From contig NZ_BCSS01000032.1 in NCBI RefSeq assembly GCF_001570985.1, forward strand, positions 1-40,780: 40,780 nt of DNA. Direction: 5' to 3'. The translations under genes and the position numbers were made by a program. The notes beneath the pieces were generated by a model. It was not told where the DNA came from and made no database searches. It worked only from the letters and a program-made list of their open reading frames with translations. Positions 10,543 to 19,696 of this stretch are shown in pieces. The stretch is from Janibacter limosus NBRC 16128 (GTDB taxonomy: Bacteria > Actinomycetota > Actinomycetes > Actinomycetales > Dermatophilaceae). Every line of letters begins with the position of its first letter. Position 1 is the stretch's first letter.

Positions 10543-10650
10543 GACGTGCGGGTACGACGTGCACCTGCGGACCCTGGGGGAGTCACAAGCCAGCGTTCGC
10601 AGGCCTCGGCCCGCGACTGACGCGAGAGGTGCACGTCGTACCCGCAGGTA
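10543..10650. repeat. 108-bp inverted-repeat element, family A, copy 2
   Basis: The arm TGCGGGTACGACGTGCACCT (10547-10566) is exactly complementary to 10627-10646. Aligned without gaps to copy 1, the outer arms are near-identical and the interior retains short matches (for example GCCTC and GCGA at element positions 61-65 and 71-74), so the two are homologous and both are 108 bp. This copy lies between the divergent DUF559 and gatC genes. A further partial half-arm (GGTGCACCTCGCGAG) follows at 10661-10675. Confidence 0.75.
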
Positions 10651-10717
10651 ACAACCGATCGGTGCACCTCGCGAGGAGGCCCCGCCGACCGGGGACACCG
10701 CTCGCGCAGCCGGAACC

Positions 10718-10730
10718 TAGACTGTCGACC
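10718..10730 (+). promoter_or_regulatory. Probable -10 hexamer of a leaderless gatC transcript
   Basis: TAGACT at 10718-10723 is followed by 7 nt and the gatC ATG, with no Shine-Dalgarno sequence. It probably drives the gatCAB operon. Confidence 0.5.
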
Positions 10731-11027
10731 ATGGCTGACCTCACTCGCGACGACGTGGCGCATCTCGCCTCGTTGGCTCGTATCGACCTGTCCGACGCCG
10801 AGCTCGACACCATGGTGGGCGAGCTCGCGACGATCATCTCCTCGGTGGCGGCCGTGCAGCAGGCCCCGATCGAGGGCGTCGAGCCGATGAGCCACCCGAT
10901 GCCGATCGTCAACGTCACCCGCCCCGACGAGGTGCGCCCGTCGCTGACCCCCGAGGCGGCTCTCGCGATGGCGCCCGCCTCCGAGATCGAGCGCTTCGCC
11001 GTGCCGCGCATTCTCACCGAAGACTGA
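10731..11027 (+). CDS. gatC: Asp-tRNA(Asn)/Glu-tRNA(Gln) amidotransferase subunit C
   Basis: This 98-residue subunit wraps around and stabilises the GatA-GatB complex. It shows the family pattern: [20 protein letters not shown], then [22 protein letters not shown] and a C-terminal [10 protein letters not shown]. The ATG at 10731 was chosen over the upstream open frame because the family N-terminus begins there and a -10-like TAGACT sits 7 nt away. gatA starts 14 bp after the stop. Confidence 0.95.
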   Translation: MADLTRDDVAHLASLARIDLSDAELDTMVGELATIISSVAAVQQAPIEGVEPMSHPMPIVNVTRPDEVRPSLTPEAALAMAPASEIERFAVPRILTED

Positions 11028-11041
11028 GCCAGAAGGACCCC

Positions 11042-12556
11042 ATGAGCGACCCCACCCGCATGACCGCTGCCGCGCTCGCTGACGCGCTGGCCTCCGGTGA
11101 CTTCTCCTCCGAGCAGGTCACCCGCGCCCACCTCGACCGCATCGAGGGAGTCGACGAGCAGGTCGGCGCCTACCTCCACGTCGCCGGTGAGTCCGCCCTC
11201 GCCGAGGCGCGCGCCATCGATGACCGCCGGGCGAAGGGGGAGGACCTCCACCGTCTCGCCGGTGTCCCGATCGCCGTCAAGGACGTCATGACGACGACCG
11301 GCATGCCGACGACCGCCGGGTCCACGATGCTCCAGGGCTGGGTCCCGCCGTACGACGCGACCATCGTCGCCAGGCTCAAGGCGGCCGGGATGCCCATCCT
11401 CGGCAAGACCAACATGGACGAGTTCGCGATGGGCTCCTCCACGGAGCACTCGGCCTACGGCCTCACCCGCAACCCGTGGGACCTCGAGCGCACCCCCGGT
11501 GGCTCCGGCGGTGGATCGAGCGCGGCCGTCGCCTCCTGGCAGGCGCCGCTGGCGACGGGCACCGACACCGGTGGCTCGATCCGTCAGCCCGCGGCACTCA
11601 CCGGCTCGGTCGGTGTGAAGCCCACCTATGGCGGCGTCTCCCGCTACGGCATGATCGCGATGGCCTCCTCCCTCGACCAGGGCGGGCCGTGCGCACGCAC
11701 CGTGCTCGACACCGCGCTGCTGCACGAGGTCATGGCTGGTCACGACCCGCTCGACTCCACCTCCATCGACCAGCCGGTCCCGGACGTCGTCGGCGCTGCG
11801 CAGCGCGCTGACGTCAAGGGCATGCGCATCGGCATCGTCAAGGAGCTCACGGGCGAGGGCTTCTCTCCGCTCGTCCAGGCCCGCTTCGACGAGTCGGTCC
11901 AGCACCTCGTCGACGCCGGCGCAGAGGTCGTCGAGGTCTCCTGCCCCAACTTCGTCCACGCCCTGGGTGCCTACTACCTGATCATGCCGAGCGAGGCGAG
12001 CAGCAACCTCGCCCGCTTCGACGCGATGCGTTACGGCTTGCGCGTCTCTCCGGACGGGGTCGACGCACCGAGCGCCGAGCAGGTCATGGCCGCCAGCCGC
12101 GACGCGGGCTTCGGTGACGAGGTCAAGCGCCGCATCATCCTGGGCACCTACGCCCTCTCCTCGGGCTACTACGACGCCTACTACGGCAGCGCGCAAAAGG
12201 TGCGTCGCCTCATCGCCGACGACTTCACCGCAGCCTTCGGCAGCGCTGACGTCCTCGTCAGCCCGACGGCTCCGACCTCGGCCTTCCGCTTCGGCGACAA
12301 GACCGACGACCCGATGGCCATGTACCGCGGTGACATCGCGACGATCCCGGCCAACCTCGCCGGCGTCCCCGGCATGTCGCTGCCGAGCGGACTGGCCGAG
12401 GACGGGCTGCCCGCGGGCTTCCAGATCCTCGCGCCTGCGATGGCCGATGACCGTCTCTACACCGTCGGCGCCGCACTCGAGCAGCGCCTCGTCTCCGCCT
12501 GGGGTGGGCACCTGCTCGAGCAGGCCCCCGAGCTGGCCATCACGAAGGGAGCCTGA
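11042..12556 (+). CDS. gatA: Asp-tRNA(Asn)/Glu-tRNA(Gln) amidotransferase subunit A
   Basis: This 504-residue glutaminase subunit liberates ammonia from glutamine and channels it to GatB. The amidase-signature catalytic triad is present: K80 in PIAVKDVMT, cis-serine S155 in PGGSGGGSS, and nucleophile S179 in [11 protein letters not shown], matching the S. aureus GatA spacing. AGAAGGA lies a suitable distance before the ATG. It is the second gene of gatCAB, with 3 bp to gatB. Confidence 0.97.
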   Translation: MSDPTRMTAAALADALASGDFSSEQVTRAHLDRIEGVDEQVGAYLHVAGESALAEARAIDDRRAKGEDLHRLAGVPIAVKDVMTTTGMPTTAGSTMLQGWVPPYDATIVARLKAAGMPILGKTNMDEFAMGSSTEHSAYGLTRNPWDLERTPGGSGGGSSAAVASWQAPLATGTDTGGSIRQPAALTGSVGVKPTYGGVSRYGMIAMASSLDQGGPCARTVLDTALLHEVMAGHDPLDSTSIDQPVPDVVGAAQRADVKGMRIGIVKELTGEGFSPLVQARFDESVQHLVDAGAEVVEVSCPNFVHALGAYYLIMPSEASSNLARFDAMRYGLRVSPDGVDAPSAEQVMAASRDAGFGDEVKRRIILGTYALSSGYYDAYYGSAQKVRRLIADDFTAAFGSADVLVSPTAPTSAFRFGDKTDDPMAMYRGDIATIPANLAGVPGMSLPSGLAEDGLPAGFQILAPAMADDRLYTVGAALEQRLVSAWGGHLLEQAPELAITKGA

Positions 12557-12559
12557 GAC

Positions 12560-14134
12560 ATGGCGACGACCACCACCGACGACGTCCTTGGCTACGACGA
12601 GGCTCTGGCCACCTTCGACCCCGTCATGGGTCTCGAGGTGCACGTCGAGCTCGGCACCAGGACCAAGATGTTCTGCGGCTGCGCGACCGGCTTCGGCGCC
12701 GAGCCCAACACCCAGGTCTGCCCGGTCTGTCTCGGTCTGCCCGGCGCGCTGCCCGTCGTCAACGAGATCGGCGTCGAGTCGGCCATCCGCATGGGCCTGG
12801 CGCTCAACTGCGAGATCGCGCAGTGGTGCCGGTTTGCCCGGAAGAACTACTTCTACCCGGACATGCCCAAGAACTTCCAGACCTCGCAGTACGACGAGCC
12901 GATCGCCTTCGACGGTCATCTCGACGTCGAGATCCCCACCGCCTCCGGCGAGGGCACCGAGATCTTCCGCGTGGAGATCGAGCGCGCCCACATGGAGGAG
13001 GACACCGGCAAGAGCCTGCACGTGGGTGGCGCCACCGGCCGCATCCAGGGCGCCGAGTACTCGCTCGTCGACTTCAACCGCGCGGGCATCCCCCTCATCG
13101 AGATCGTCACTCGGCCGATCGTCGGTGCGGGCGAGCGGGCTCCCGAGGTCGCCAAGGCCTTCGTCGGGGCGTTGCGCGATCTGCTGCGGGCGCTCGAGGT
13201 CTCCGACCTCAAGATGGAGCAGGGCTCGATGCGCTGCGACGTCAATCTCTCGCTGCGCGCCAAGGCGGGCGATGACCCGACCTCACCCGAGCAGCTGGCC
13301 GTGCCCCTCGGTACCCGCTCCGAGACCAAGAACGTCAACAGCCTCCGCAGCGTCGAGCGGGCCGTGCGCTACGAGGTCTGCCGCCACGCCGCGGTCCTGA
13401 CCTCGGGCGGGTCGATCCTGCAGGAGACGCGCCACTGGCACGAGGACACGGGCGTCACGACGAGCGGCCGCGAGAAGTCCGACGCGGACGACTACCGCTA
13501 CTTCCCCGAGCCCGACCTCGTCCCGGTTGCTCCGAGCCGTGAGTGGGTCGAGGAGCTGCGCGCCGCCCTTCCGGAGCCGCCGGCGCAGCGCCGCAAGCGT
13601 CTGCTGGGCGAGTGGGGCTTCTCCGACCTGGAGATGCGCGATGTCATCAACGCCGGGGCCATCGAGCTCATCGAGGCCACCGTCGCGGCGGGTGCCAAGC
13701 CGCAGTCCGCACGCAAGTGGTGGCTCGCCGAGCCCTCCCGCCGGGCCAACACCGAGGGCGTCGACCTGACGACCTATGCCGAGCAGGTCGGGATCACGCC
13801 GGCGTACATCGCCGAGCTCGAGTCGATGATCGTGGCCGGCCGGCTCAACGACAAGATGGCCCGCCAGGTCCTCGAGGGTGTCCTCGATGGCGAAGGTGCC
13901 CCGACGGCCGTCGCCGACGCGCGGGGTCTCGAGCTGGTCCAGGACGACGGAGCGCTCGAGGCGGCGGTCGACACGGTCATCGCGGCCAACCCCGATGTCG
14001 CGGACAAGATCCGTGGTGGCAAGGTGCAGGCCGCCGGTGCCCTCATCGGTCAGGTCATGAAGGAGATGAAGGGCCAGGCCGACGCCGGCAAGGCCCGGGC
14101 GATGATCCTGGCGAAGCTCGGGGTCGAGGGCTGA
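12560..14134 (+). CDS. gatB: Asp-tRNA(Asn)/Glu-tRNA(Gln) amidotransferase subunit B
   Basis: This 524-residue subunit phosphorylates and amidates misacylated Glu-tRNA(Gln) or Asp-tRNA(Asn). Family motifs include [11 protein letters not shown], a zinc-binding cysteine set ([13 protein letters not shown]), [23 protein letters not shown], and [15 protein letters not shown] with the acidic catalytic residues, followed by the helical/YqeY-like tail ([36 protein letters not shown]) that contacts tRNA. The reading frame is intact. Confidence 0.97.
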   Translation: MATTTTDDVLGYDEALATFDPVMGLEVHVELGTRTKMFCGCATGFGAEPNTQVCPVCLGLPGALPVVNEIGVESAIRMGLALNCEIAQWCRFARKNYFYPDMPKNFQTSQYDEPIAFDGHLDVEIPTASGEGTEIFRVEIERAHMEEDTGKSLHVGGATGRIQGAEYSLVDFNRAGIPLIEIVTRPIVGAGERAPEVAKAFVGALRDLLRALEVSDLKMEQGSMRCDVNLSLRAKAGDDPTSPEQLAVPLGTRSETKNVNSLRSVERAVRYEVCRHAAVLTSGGSILQETRHWHEDTGVTTSGREKSDADDYRYFPEPDLVPVAPSREWVEELRAALPEPPAQRRKRLLGEWGFSDLEMRDVINAGAIELIEATVAAGAKPQSARKWWLAEPSRRANTEGVDLTTYAEQVGITPAYIAELESMIVAGRLNDKMARQVLEGVLDGEGAPTAVADARGLELVQDDGALEAAVDTVIAANPDVADKIRGGKVQAAGALIGQVMKEMKGQADAGKARAMILAKLGVEG

Positions 14135-14189
14135 CGCCACCGCCACACCCGCGGTACCCGAGACGGTCGGCATGCCTACGATGAAGGGC

Positions 14190-15107
14190 ATGCTGACCGT
14201 CTCCTTTCCTGACCAGACCTGGCTCGACGACGTGGGACCGATCGAGGGAGTGACCCCGGTCGTCTGGGACCCGACGCAGCAGCCGCCGGGGGAGGACGTC
14301 GAGGTCTTCGTGGCGCCCTACATGGCGCCTAGTGCCCTGCTCGAGCCGGTCCGCGACAAGCCCTCGGTGCGCTTGGTCCAGCTGCTCTCCGCCGGCGTCG
14401 ACGCGGCCCTGCCCGTCGTCCCCGAGCACATCGCCCTGGCCAATGCCCACGGCGTGCACGACGCCGCGACCGCCGAGCTGGCGGTGGCGCTCGTCCTGGC
14501 CTCCCAACGCGGGTTCGACGAGTTCGCCGTAGCTCAGACGCAGGGGGAGTGGCTGCCCCGTGAGTTCCGCCCCGGTCTGGCCGACAAGCGGGTGCTCATC
14601 CTCGGCTACGGTTCGGTGGGCTCGGCGATCGCTCGCCGACTGGCCCCCTTCGAGGTGGAGCTGACCGCGGTCGCGTCGCGGGCTCGCGGAGGTGATGACC
14701 TCGTCGACCGCATCCACGGCACCGACGAGCTGCTCGACCTGCTCCCTCAGCACGACATCGCCATCTCGGTGCTGCCCGGCACGGCCGCGACCAAGGGCAT
14801 GCTCGGGACCGAGGCGCTCGCTGCGCTGCCGGACGGAGCGCTCGTCGTCAATGTCGGTCGCGGTCCGGCGCTGGACACCGACGCGGCGCTGGCCGAGGCT
14901 GGCCGTCTGCGCTTCGCGCTCGACGTCACCGACCCCGAGCCACTGCCGGCGGACCACCCGCTGTGGTCGGCCCCGGGTGTCATCATCAGCCCGCACGTCG
15001 GTGGCGTGACCGAGGCCTTCCGTCCGCGCATGGTGGCGCTGCTGCGCGAGCAGCTGCGCCGGCTCGCTGCTGGTGAGCAGCCGCTCCACGTCGTGGACCG
15101 CGGCTGA
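14190..15107 (+). CDS. D-isomer-specific 2-hydroxyacid dehydrogenase
   Basis: This 305-residue NAD(P)-dependent oxidoreductase has the nucleotide-binding GYGSVGSAIARR, the NVGRGPALDT motif with the substrate-binding arginine, DVTDPEPLPADHPLW and catalytic SPHVGG. It would interconvert a 2-ketoacid and a D-2-hydroxyacid; glyoxylate/hydroxypyruvate reductase and phosphoglycerate-dehydrogenase-like roles are possible but cannot be told apart here. An ATG at 14172 is in frame, but TACGAT (14177-14182) followed by 7 nt makes ATG 14190 the likelier, leaderless start. Its stop is 7 bp from the convergent propeller gene, with no hairpin between. Confidence 0.88.
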   Translation: MLTVSFPDQTWLDDVGPIEGVTPVVWDPTQQPPGEDVEVFVAPYMAPSALLEPVRDKPSVRLVQLLSAGVDAALPVVPEHIALANAHGVHDAATAELAVALVLASQRGFDEFAVAQTQGEWLPREFRPGLADKRVLILGYGSVGSAIARRLAPFEVELTAVASRARGGDDLVDRIHGTDELLDLLPQHDIAISVLPGTAATKGMLGTEALAALPDGALVVNVGRGPALDTDAALAEAGRLRFALDVTDPEPLPADHPLWSAPGVIISPHVGGVTEAFRPRMVALLREQLRRLAAGEQPLHVVDRG

Positions 15108-15114
15108 GGCCGGC

Positions 15115-16524
15115 TCACTCCAGGGGGTAGACCCGTGAGCCGATGCGCAGGATGCCGTCGGCGATGCTCGAGCCGTCGTCGAGGGCAGCGCTGCCGCCGA
15201 TGAAGGGGCCGTGCAGTTTCCCCTCGGGCGACACGGCCCACGTGGTCCGGATGCGCTCCCCGACGACATTGCTCGTGGCGTCCTCGACCGCGACCCAGCC
15301 ACTGGGATCCGCCTCGGTGAGCACGATGTGAGGGCCGCCCGGGAAGCGCACGACCTGATCGGTCCCGACCTGCCACAGCCCGGCGGACCGGCCGCGTCGC
15401 ACCGGCTGCCAGAGCACGTCGGCACGTTGGTCCTGCACGACATCGACATCGGACACCCACCCGGCCGGTGGCTGGGTCTGCGAGATCTCACCGGTCCGCA
15501 GGTCGAGCGCGGAGTAGTGGTCGACGACGATGTCGTTGCCATCCCTGCTCAGCTGGTCGGGGATGTAGATGGTGCCGTCGCTGTCGGGGAGGGAGAAGGG
15601 CCGCGCCCGGTCGATCCAGTCCTCTTGCCACTCGACCGCGCCGGTGCTCACCGACCGTCCGGTCAGCACCCCGGCGCCGTGCTCGACATAGGTCTCCCCG
15701 ACGACGCGTCCGTAGTTGACGCAGTCCAGCCCCCGGACGACGATCTTGCCGTCATCGACGCGGGCGAGGTCGACCCCCTTCGATCCACGCGATGACGAAG
15801 GGAGGAAGACCACCGGTTGGTCCAGGTCGGGGACGTCGAGGGTCTGGGGTACTGCGTGCTTGCATTCGGTACCGGCCCGCCGTGGCGAGGTCCACAGCTC
15901 GTCGCCGGTGGTCAGGTCATGGCCCGCGGTGCCCTCGCGTGAGGTGGTGACGAGGACACCGTCGTGCTGGGCGACGGCCGTGGGCTGCCCCGGGGTCACG
16001 GTCCACCACACCTGCCGGCCCGAGTCGATGAGACGGGCGACGATGCGCCGGTCCTCTTCGCCCTCGACCGACTCGTCGAGGACGACGGTCGCATCCGTCG
16101 TGGTCAGGACATGGCTGTCGTCGGGCGCGGTCCAGCGCACCTCGCCGGTTTGCGCGTCACGGGCGACGCCCTCGGCGAAGAGGGTGCTGCCCAGGCGGAA
16201 GGAGTCGACCGCAAGGTGGCCGCGGCTACTGGCCTCGTCCCAGTGCGCACGACGGTCGGGGAAACCATGGAGACCGAGCCACGCGCCGCCGCCCACGCCG
16301 AGCGCGATGGCCAGGGTAGCGGCGACCAGAGGGATCCTGCGGCTCAGGAGGTGGCTGAGCACGAGCACCGGGCCCACGACGAGCAGGGCGGCCCCGAGGA
16401 GATAGGGCCAGCGCCCGAGGTCGGCCAGCACAGCGGCGGTGACCAGGCCGACGCCGATCACGGTGAGGGCTGCGCCGACGACGACCGGGTGGCTCCTGAG
16501 CCAGCGCACAACCTTGCTCACCAT
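15115..16524 (-). CDS. Membrane-anchored PQQ/WD40-like beta-propeller protein (copy 1 of a tandem pair)
   Basis: The 469-residue protein has about three N-terminal transmembrane helices (VVVGAALTVIGVGLVTAAVL, LLGAALLVVGPVLVLSHLL, LVAATLAIALGVGGGAWLG), then an extracytoplasmic domain of BamB/PQQ-like repeats such as AQTGEVRWTAP, LTTGDELWTSP, VSTGAVEWQEDW and LRTGEISQTQ. It is clearly paralogous to the next gene: shared ADLGRWPY between the first helices, GGGAWLGL, the ending GKLHGPF...VYPLE, and two similarly placed cysteines (ECKHAV and LDCVNYG). The function is unknown; the propeller suggests protein binding at the cell surface. TACACT lies 7 nt before the ATG. Confidence 0.75.
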   Translation of the reverse strand: MVSKVVRWLRSHPVVVGAALTVIGVGLVTAAVLADLGRWPYLLGAALLVVGPVLVLSHLLSRRIPLVAATLAIALGVGGGAWLGLHGFPDRRAHWDEASSRGHLAVDSFRLGSTLFAEGVARDAQTGEVRWTAPDDSHVLTTTDATVVLDESVEGEEDRRIVARLIDSGRQVWWTVTPGQPTAVAQHDGVLVTTSREGTAGHDLTTGDELWTSPRRAGTECKHAVPQTLDVPDLDQPVVFLPSSSRGSKGVDLARVDDGKIVVRGLDCVNYGRVVGETYVEHGAGVLTGRSVSTGAVEWQEDWIDRARPFSLPDSDGTIYIPDQLSRDGNDIVVDHYSALDLRTGEISQTQPPAGWVSDVDVVQDQRADVLWQPVRRGRSAGLWQVGTDQVVRFPGGPHIVLTEADPSGWVAVEDATSNVVGERIRTTWAVSPEGKLHGPFIGGSAALDDGSSIADGILRIGSRVYPLE

Positions 16525-16585
16525 GGCTCGCAGTGTAGGTCTGGGGTCACCACCCGACCGGGCACCGCGCCGCCAGCGCCCGGGT

Positions 16586-17977
16586 TCACCGAGGGTCGGC
16601 GACCTCGAGGGGGTACACGACGTCGTCGACCATGATCAGGCCGTCCTCGACGTAGGCAGAGCGCCCAGGGAAGGGACCGTGGAGATCTCCATCGGGGGAG
16701 AGTGCCCACGCAGTGCTGTGCTCGTCACCGACCGGGTCCTCGACGTGGCCGGTGACGGCGAGCCACCCGCTCGTCGGGTCGGTGTCCACGCCGCGGTGGA
16801 TCCGAGGGCCCGGGATGGTGACGACCCGATCGGTGCCGACCTCCCACATCCCGAGTCCATCGTGGTCTCGGACAACCGGTTGCCAGACGTGTTCTCCGAC
16901 CTGACGCCGTGTCTCGTCCCGGACGACCCACCAGCCTTGGGGCGGGCTGGTCTCGGAGAGGTCGCCGGTGGCGACGTCGATGGCGAAGTAGTCCTTGGAA
17001 CCGTCGGGGGTGAAGATGGTCGAACCGTTCCCGGACACGTTGTAGTGCGATCTGAGCCTGATGTGCTCCGGTGTCCGCCAGACGGCGGTGCCGTCCTCGG
17101 TCGAGCGAGCGACGAGGCGACTGTCATCCGCCTGCACGATGACATCGCCGACGACGCGGACGCTCAACAGGCAGCTGAGATCATCGACGAGGACCTTGCC
17201 GTCGCTCACTCGCACGACATCGGCCAGGGCGCCTCGTTCCTCGCCCGACAGCAGGACGACGCTCTGCGACGGGGATGGGCCATAGGAGTGACGCACGTCG
17301 CCGAGCTCGCACGATGCCGCCGACTCCTCGGGCGAGGTCCACACCGTGTTGCCTGTACGCAGGCCATGGGCCGTGGTGCCTTCGGACGACGTGACGACGA
17401 GGACATCTCCGTCGGTGGCCGAGCCGCGCACGCTCGGGCTCGGGACCGACCAGAGCGTGCTGCCGTCCGCTGGAGCGCGTGCGACGAGCTGCCCGCTGTA
17501 TCGGTCCTGCGTCGAGGGCTCGAAGCTGACGACCATCGTCGGCGTCACGGCGATCAGCCGGATGTCCTCGGCGCCCTTGGGCGGTGCGCCCGCGCCCCAG
17601 CCGGTCCAGCGGACCTCACCCGTCGAGATCTCGTAGGCGGCCGCCCCGGTGAACCACAGATCGCCCTGCCGGGCGACGTCACCGGTGACGTGGTAGTCGA
17701 GGGATCCACCCTCCTGCGGCCAGGCCGAGTGCTGCTCAGGCAGACCGTTCAAGCCCAACCAGGCCCCACCGCCCACGACGACAGCGACGGCCAAGCACGC
17801 GGCGACGAGCGCAGCGCGGTGTCGCAGGATCCGGGTGAGCAGCAATGCCAGACCGATGACGAGCACCACGGCTCCGCCGTAGTACGGCCAGCGACCGAGG
17901 TCGGCGAGCACGGCCGCGACGACCCCCACGGCGCCCACGATGACGAGCCCAGCTCCCAGTACCCCCACGCGCCTCAT
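16586..17977 (-). CDS. Membrane-anchored PQQ/WD40-like beta-propeller protein (copy 2 of a tandem pair)
   Basis: This 463-residue paralog of the downstream gene has the same plan: helices around VGVLGAGLVIVGAVGVVAAV, GGAVVLVIGLALLLTRIL and LVAACLAVAVVVGGGAWLG, then propeller repeats (ISTGEVRWTG, LRTGNTVWTSPEE, VATGDLSETSP) and the closing DGDLHGPFPGRSAYVEDG...VVYPLE. Cysteines in AASCELG and DLSCLL correspond to those in the neighbour and may form a disulphide. The frame is open upstream to 18019, but ATG at 17977 fits the membrane N-terminus, with TAAAAT (17991-17986) 8 nt before it. The function is unknown. Confidence 0.75.
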   Translation of the reverse strand: MRRVGVLGAGLVIVGAVGVVAAVLADLGRWPYYGGAVVLVIGLALLLTRILRHRAALVAACLAVAVVVGGGAWLGLNGLPEQHSAWPQEGGSLDYHVTGDVARQGDLWFTGAAAYEISTGEVRWTGWGAGAPPKGAEDIRLIAVTPTMVVSFEPSTQDRYSGQLVARAPADGSTLWSVPSPSVRGSATDGDVLVVTSSEGTTAHGLRTGNTVWTSPEESAASCELGDVRHSYGPSPSQSVVLLSGEERGALADVVRVSDGKVLVDDLSCLLSVRVVGDVIVQADDSRLVARSTEDGTAVWRTPEHIRLRSHYNVSGNGSTIFTPDGSKDYFAIDVATGDLSETSPPQGWWVVRDETRRQVGEHVWQPVVRDHDGLGMWEVGTDRVVTIPGPRIHRGVDTDPTSGWLAVTGHVEDPVGDEHSTAWALSPDGDLHGPFPGRSAYVEDGLIMVDDVVYPLEVADPR

Positions 17978-18015
17978 GGCCACGGATTTTAGGAGCGGGT
18001 GTCGTGGGCCGGCGG

Positions 18016-19113
18016 TCAACGGAAGGTGACCTTCAGGACACGGTCGTCACCGTCACGCGGTGCCCCGCGGAAGGTGTTGCTCGTCAGGACCCACAGGCTC
18101 CCGTCGGGCGCGAGCTCGACATCCCGCAGTCGACCGTGCCGGTCCTCGAGCAGCCGCTCGGGCTCACCGACACTCGCGTCCTGCCCCTCGCCGGTCACCG
18201 GCACCCGCCACAGGCTCTTGCCGCGCAGGGCGGCCATGACGACCGAGCCGTCCGGCGCGACCGCGATCCCGCTGGGGGAGGCGTCCGCCGTGGCCCATGT
18301 TGCGACCGGGTCGACGAACTCGTCCTCACCACCGTCGCCCTCGACCTGCGGCCAGCCGTAGTTGCCGCCCGGCTCGATCCGGTTGAGCTCGTCCCAGGTG
18401 TCCTGACCGAACTCGCTCGCCCACATCACCTCGTCCGTGCCCCACGCCAGGCCTTGGACATTGCGGTGGCCTGAGCTCCACACGGGGGAGCCCGGGTCAG
18501 GGTTCCCAGGGGCAGGATCGCCGTTCGAGGTGATCCGCAGGATCTTGCCGCCGAGGCTGTCCGGGTCCTGTGCCGCGGAGGTGTCGCCTGCATCCCCGGT
18601 CGCCACGTAGAGCTGGCCGTCGGGACCGAAGGCGATGCGTCCGCCGTTGTGGTGGCCCGCCTTGGGGATGCCGGTGAGGACCGGCTCGCCGTCGCTGAGC
18701 CCCTTGTCTCCCAAGGTCATCCGTAGCACCCGGTTGTCCCCGGCGGTCGTCGCGTAGACATAGACGCTCTCGTCGTGCGCGAAGTCGGGGGAGACCGCGA
18801 GACCGAGCAGGCCCCCTTCGCCATCGGCCACGACGCCGGGCACCGTGCCGGCGCTGCTCACCTCGCCGTCCGCGATCCGCACCACCTCACCGCGATCACG
18901 CAGGGTGACCAGCGCATCCCCGTCGGGGAGGAAGGCGATGTCCCACGGCACGTCCAGGTCACCGACGACCTCGGTGACATCCAGCTCGGTGGTGGGCGCG
19001 ACGGCGGAGGACGACGAAGGGGGAGACTCGCCCCCTGTGTCCGCGCTGCAGGCGACGAGCACAGCCGGTAGGGCCATGCCGAGGACGATCCGGACCGCAG
19101 CGTGCCGCGCCAT
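18016..19113 (-). CDS. PQQ-dependent sugar dehydrogenase-like lipoprotein (glucose/sorbosone dehydrogenase family)
   Basis: The 365-residue protein starts with a lipoprotein signal (MARHAAVRIVLGMALPAVLVAC, lipobox LVAC with C22), then a Ser/Pro-rich spacer and a six-bladed GSDH propeller. Family motifs are DVPWDIAFLPDGDALVTLRD, GLLGLAVSPDF, AGHHNGGRIAFGPDGQLYVA, SSGHRNVQGLAW and DELNRIEPGGNYGWP. Soluble aldose dehydrogenases of this family use PQQ and calcium to oxidise sugars; whether this one is an active enzyme cannot be decided. It is anchored to the outer face of the membrane. TAGCGT 6 nt before the ATG suggests leaderless transcription. Confidence 0.88.
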   Translation of the reverse strand: MARHAAVRIVLGMALPAVLVACSADTGGESPPSSSSAVAPTTELDVTEVVGDLDVPWDIAFLPDGDALVTLRDRGEVVRIADGEVSSAGTVPGVVADGEGGLLGLAVSPDFAHDESVYVYATTAGDNRVLRMTLGDKGLSDGEPVLTGIPKAGHHNGGRIAFGPDGQLYVATGDAGDTSAAQDPDSLGGKILRITSNGDPAPGNPDPGSPVWSSGHRNVQGLAWGTDEVMWASEFGQDTWDELNRIEPGGNYGWPQVEGDGGEDEFVDPVATWATADASPSGIAVAPDGSVVMAALRGKSLWRVPVTGEGQDASVGEPERLLEDRHGRLRDVELAPDGSLWVLTSNTFRGAPRDGDDRVLKVTFR

Positions 19114-19168
19114 GCACAGACGCTATCGAAGGGTGGCGCCGAGGTGTGTCTCGCGCCACACTCATGTC

Positions 19169-19696
19169 ATGACGATGTCAGCAGAGGACCGGACCCTGAT
19201 CCTGCTGAGGCACGCGATGCCCGAGCCGGTCCGTGCCGGTCAGGACGACCGTGAGCGACCACTGACCGACGAGGGCCGCGAGCATGCTCTGGACGTCGGT
19301 CGCTGGCTGCGCGAGCAGGGGCTCGGCTGCGACGAGGTCATGTGCTCGCCGGCGCTGCGCACGAGGGAGACGATGCAGGAGGTGGCCGCGGCAGGGTGCG
19401 CCGAGGCCGAGGTGCAGATCGAGCACCGGCTCTACAACGCCGACGCCGACGCGGTGCTGTCCGTGATCAGGGAGTCCGACGACGACGCCAACGTCGTGCT
19501 GGTCATCGGTCACGCGCCCGGTCTGCCCGCGACGGCCAGCCTGCTCGCTGACGGGGAGGGCGATGACGACGCCCACGAGCTGCTGAGCAATGGCTTCCCG
19601 CCCGGTGCGGTTGCCGTGCTGCGCTTCTCCGGGCACTGGGACGACCTGGACTTCGGCGGCGCGCGCCTCGACGACTACCGGGTGCCACCGGACTAG
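19169..19696 (+). CDS. SixA-like histidine phosphatase
   Basis: The 175-residue protein of the histidine phosphatase (phosphoglycerate mutase-like) superfamily has the LRHAMP signature with phospho-accepting H15 (usually LRHG or LRHA), RERPLTDEGREHALDVGRWL, SPALRTRETMQ and a second histidine in VIGHAPGLPATA. The size and RHA variant match SixA-type phosphohistidine phosphatases; the substrate is unknown. An alternative ATG lies two codons downstream. The 3' end overlaps the convergent GNAT gene by 4 bp. Confidence 0.88.
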   Translation: MTMSAEDRTLILLRHAMPEPVRAGQDDRERPLTDEGREHALDVGRWLREQGLGCDEVMCSPALRTRETMQEVAAAGCAEAEVQIEHRLYNADADAVLSVIRESDDDANVVLVIGHAPGLPATASLLADGEGDDDAHELLSNGFPPGAVAVLRFSGHWDDLDFGGARLDDYRVPPD

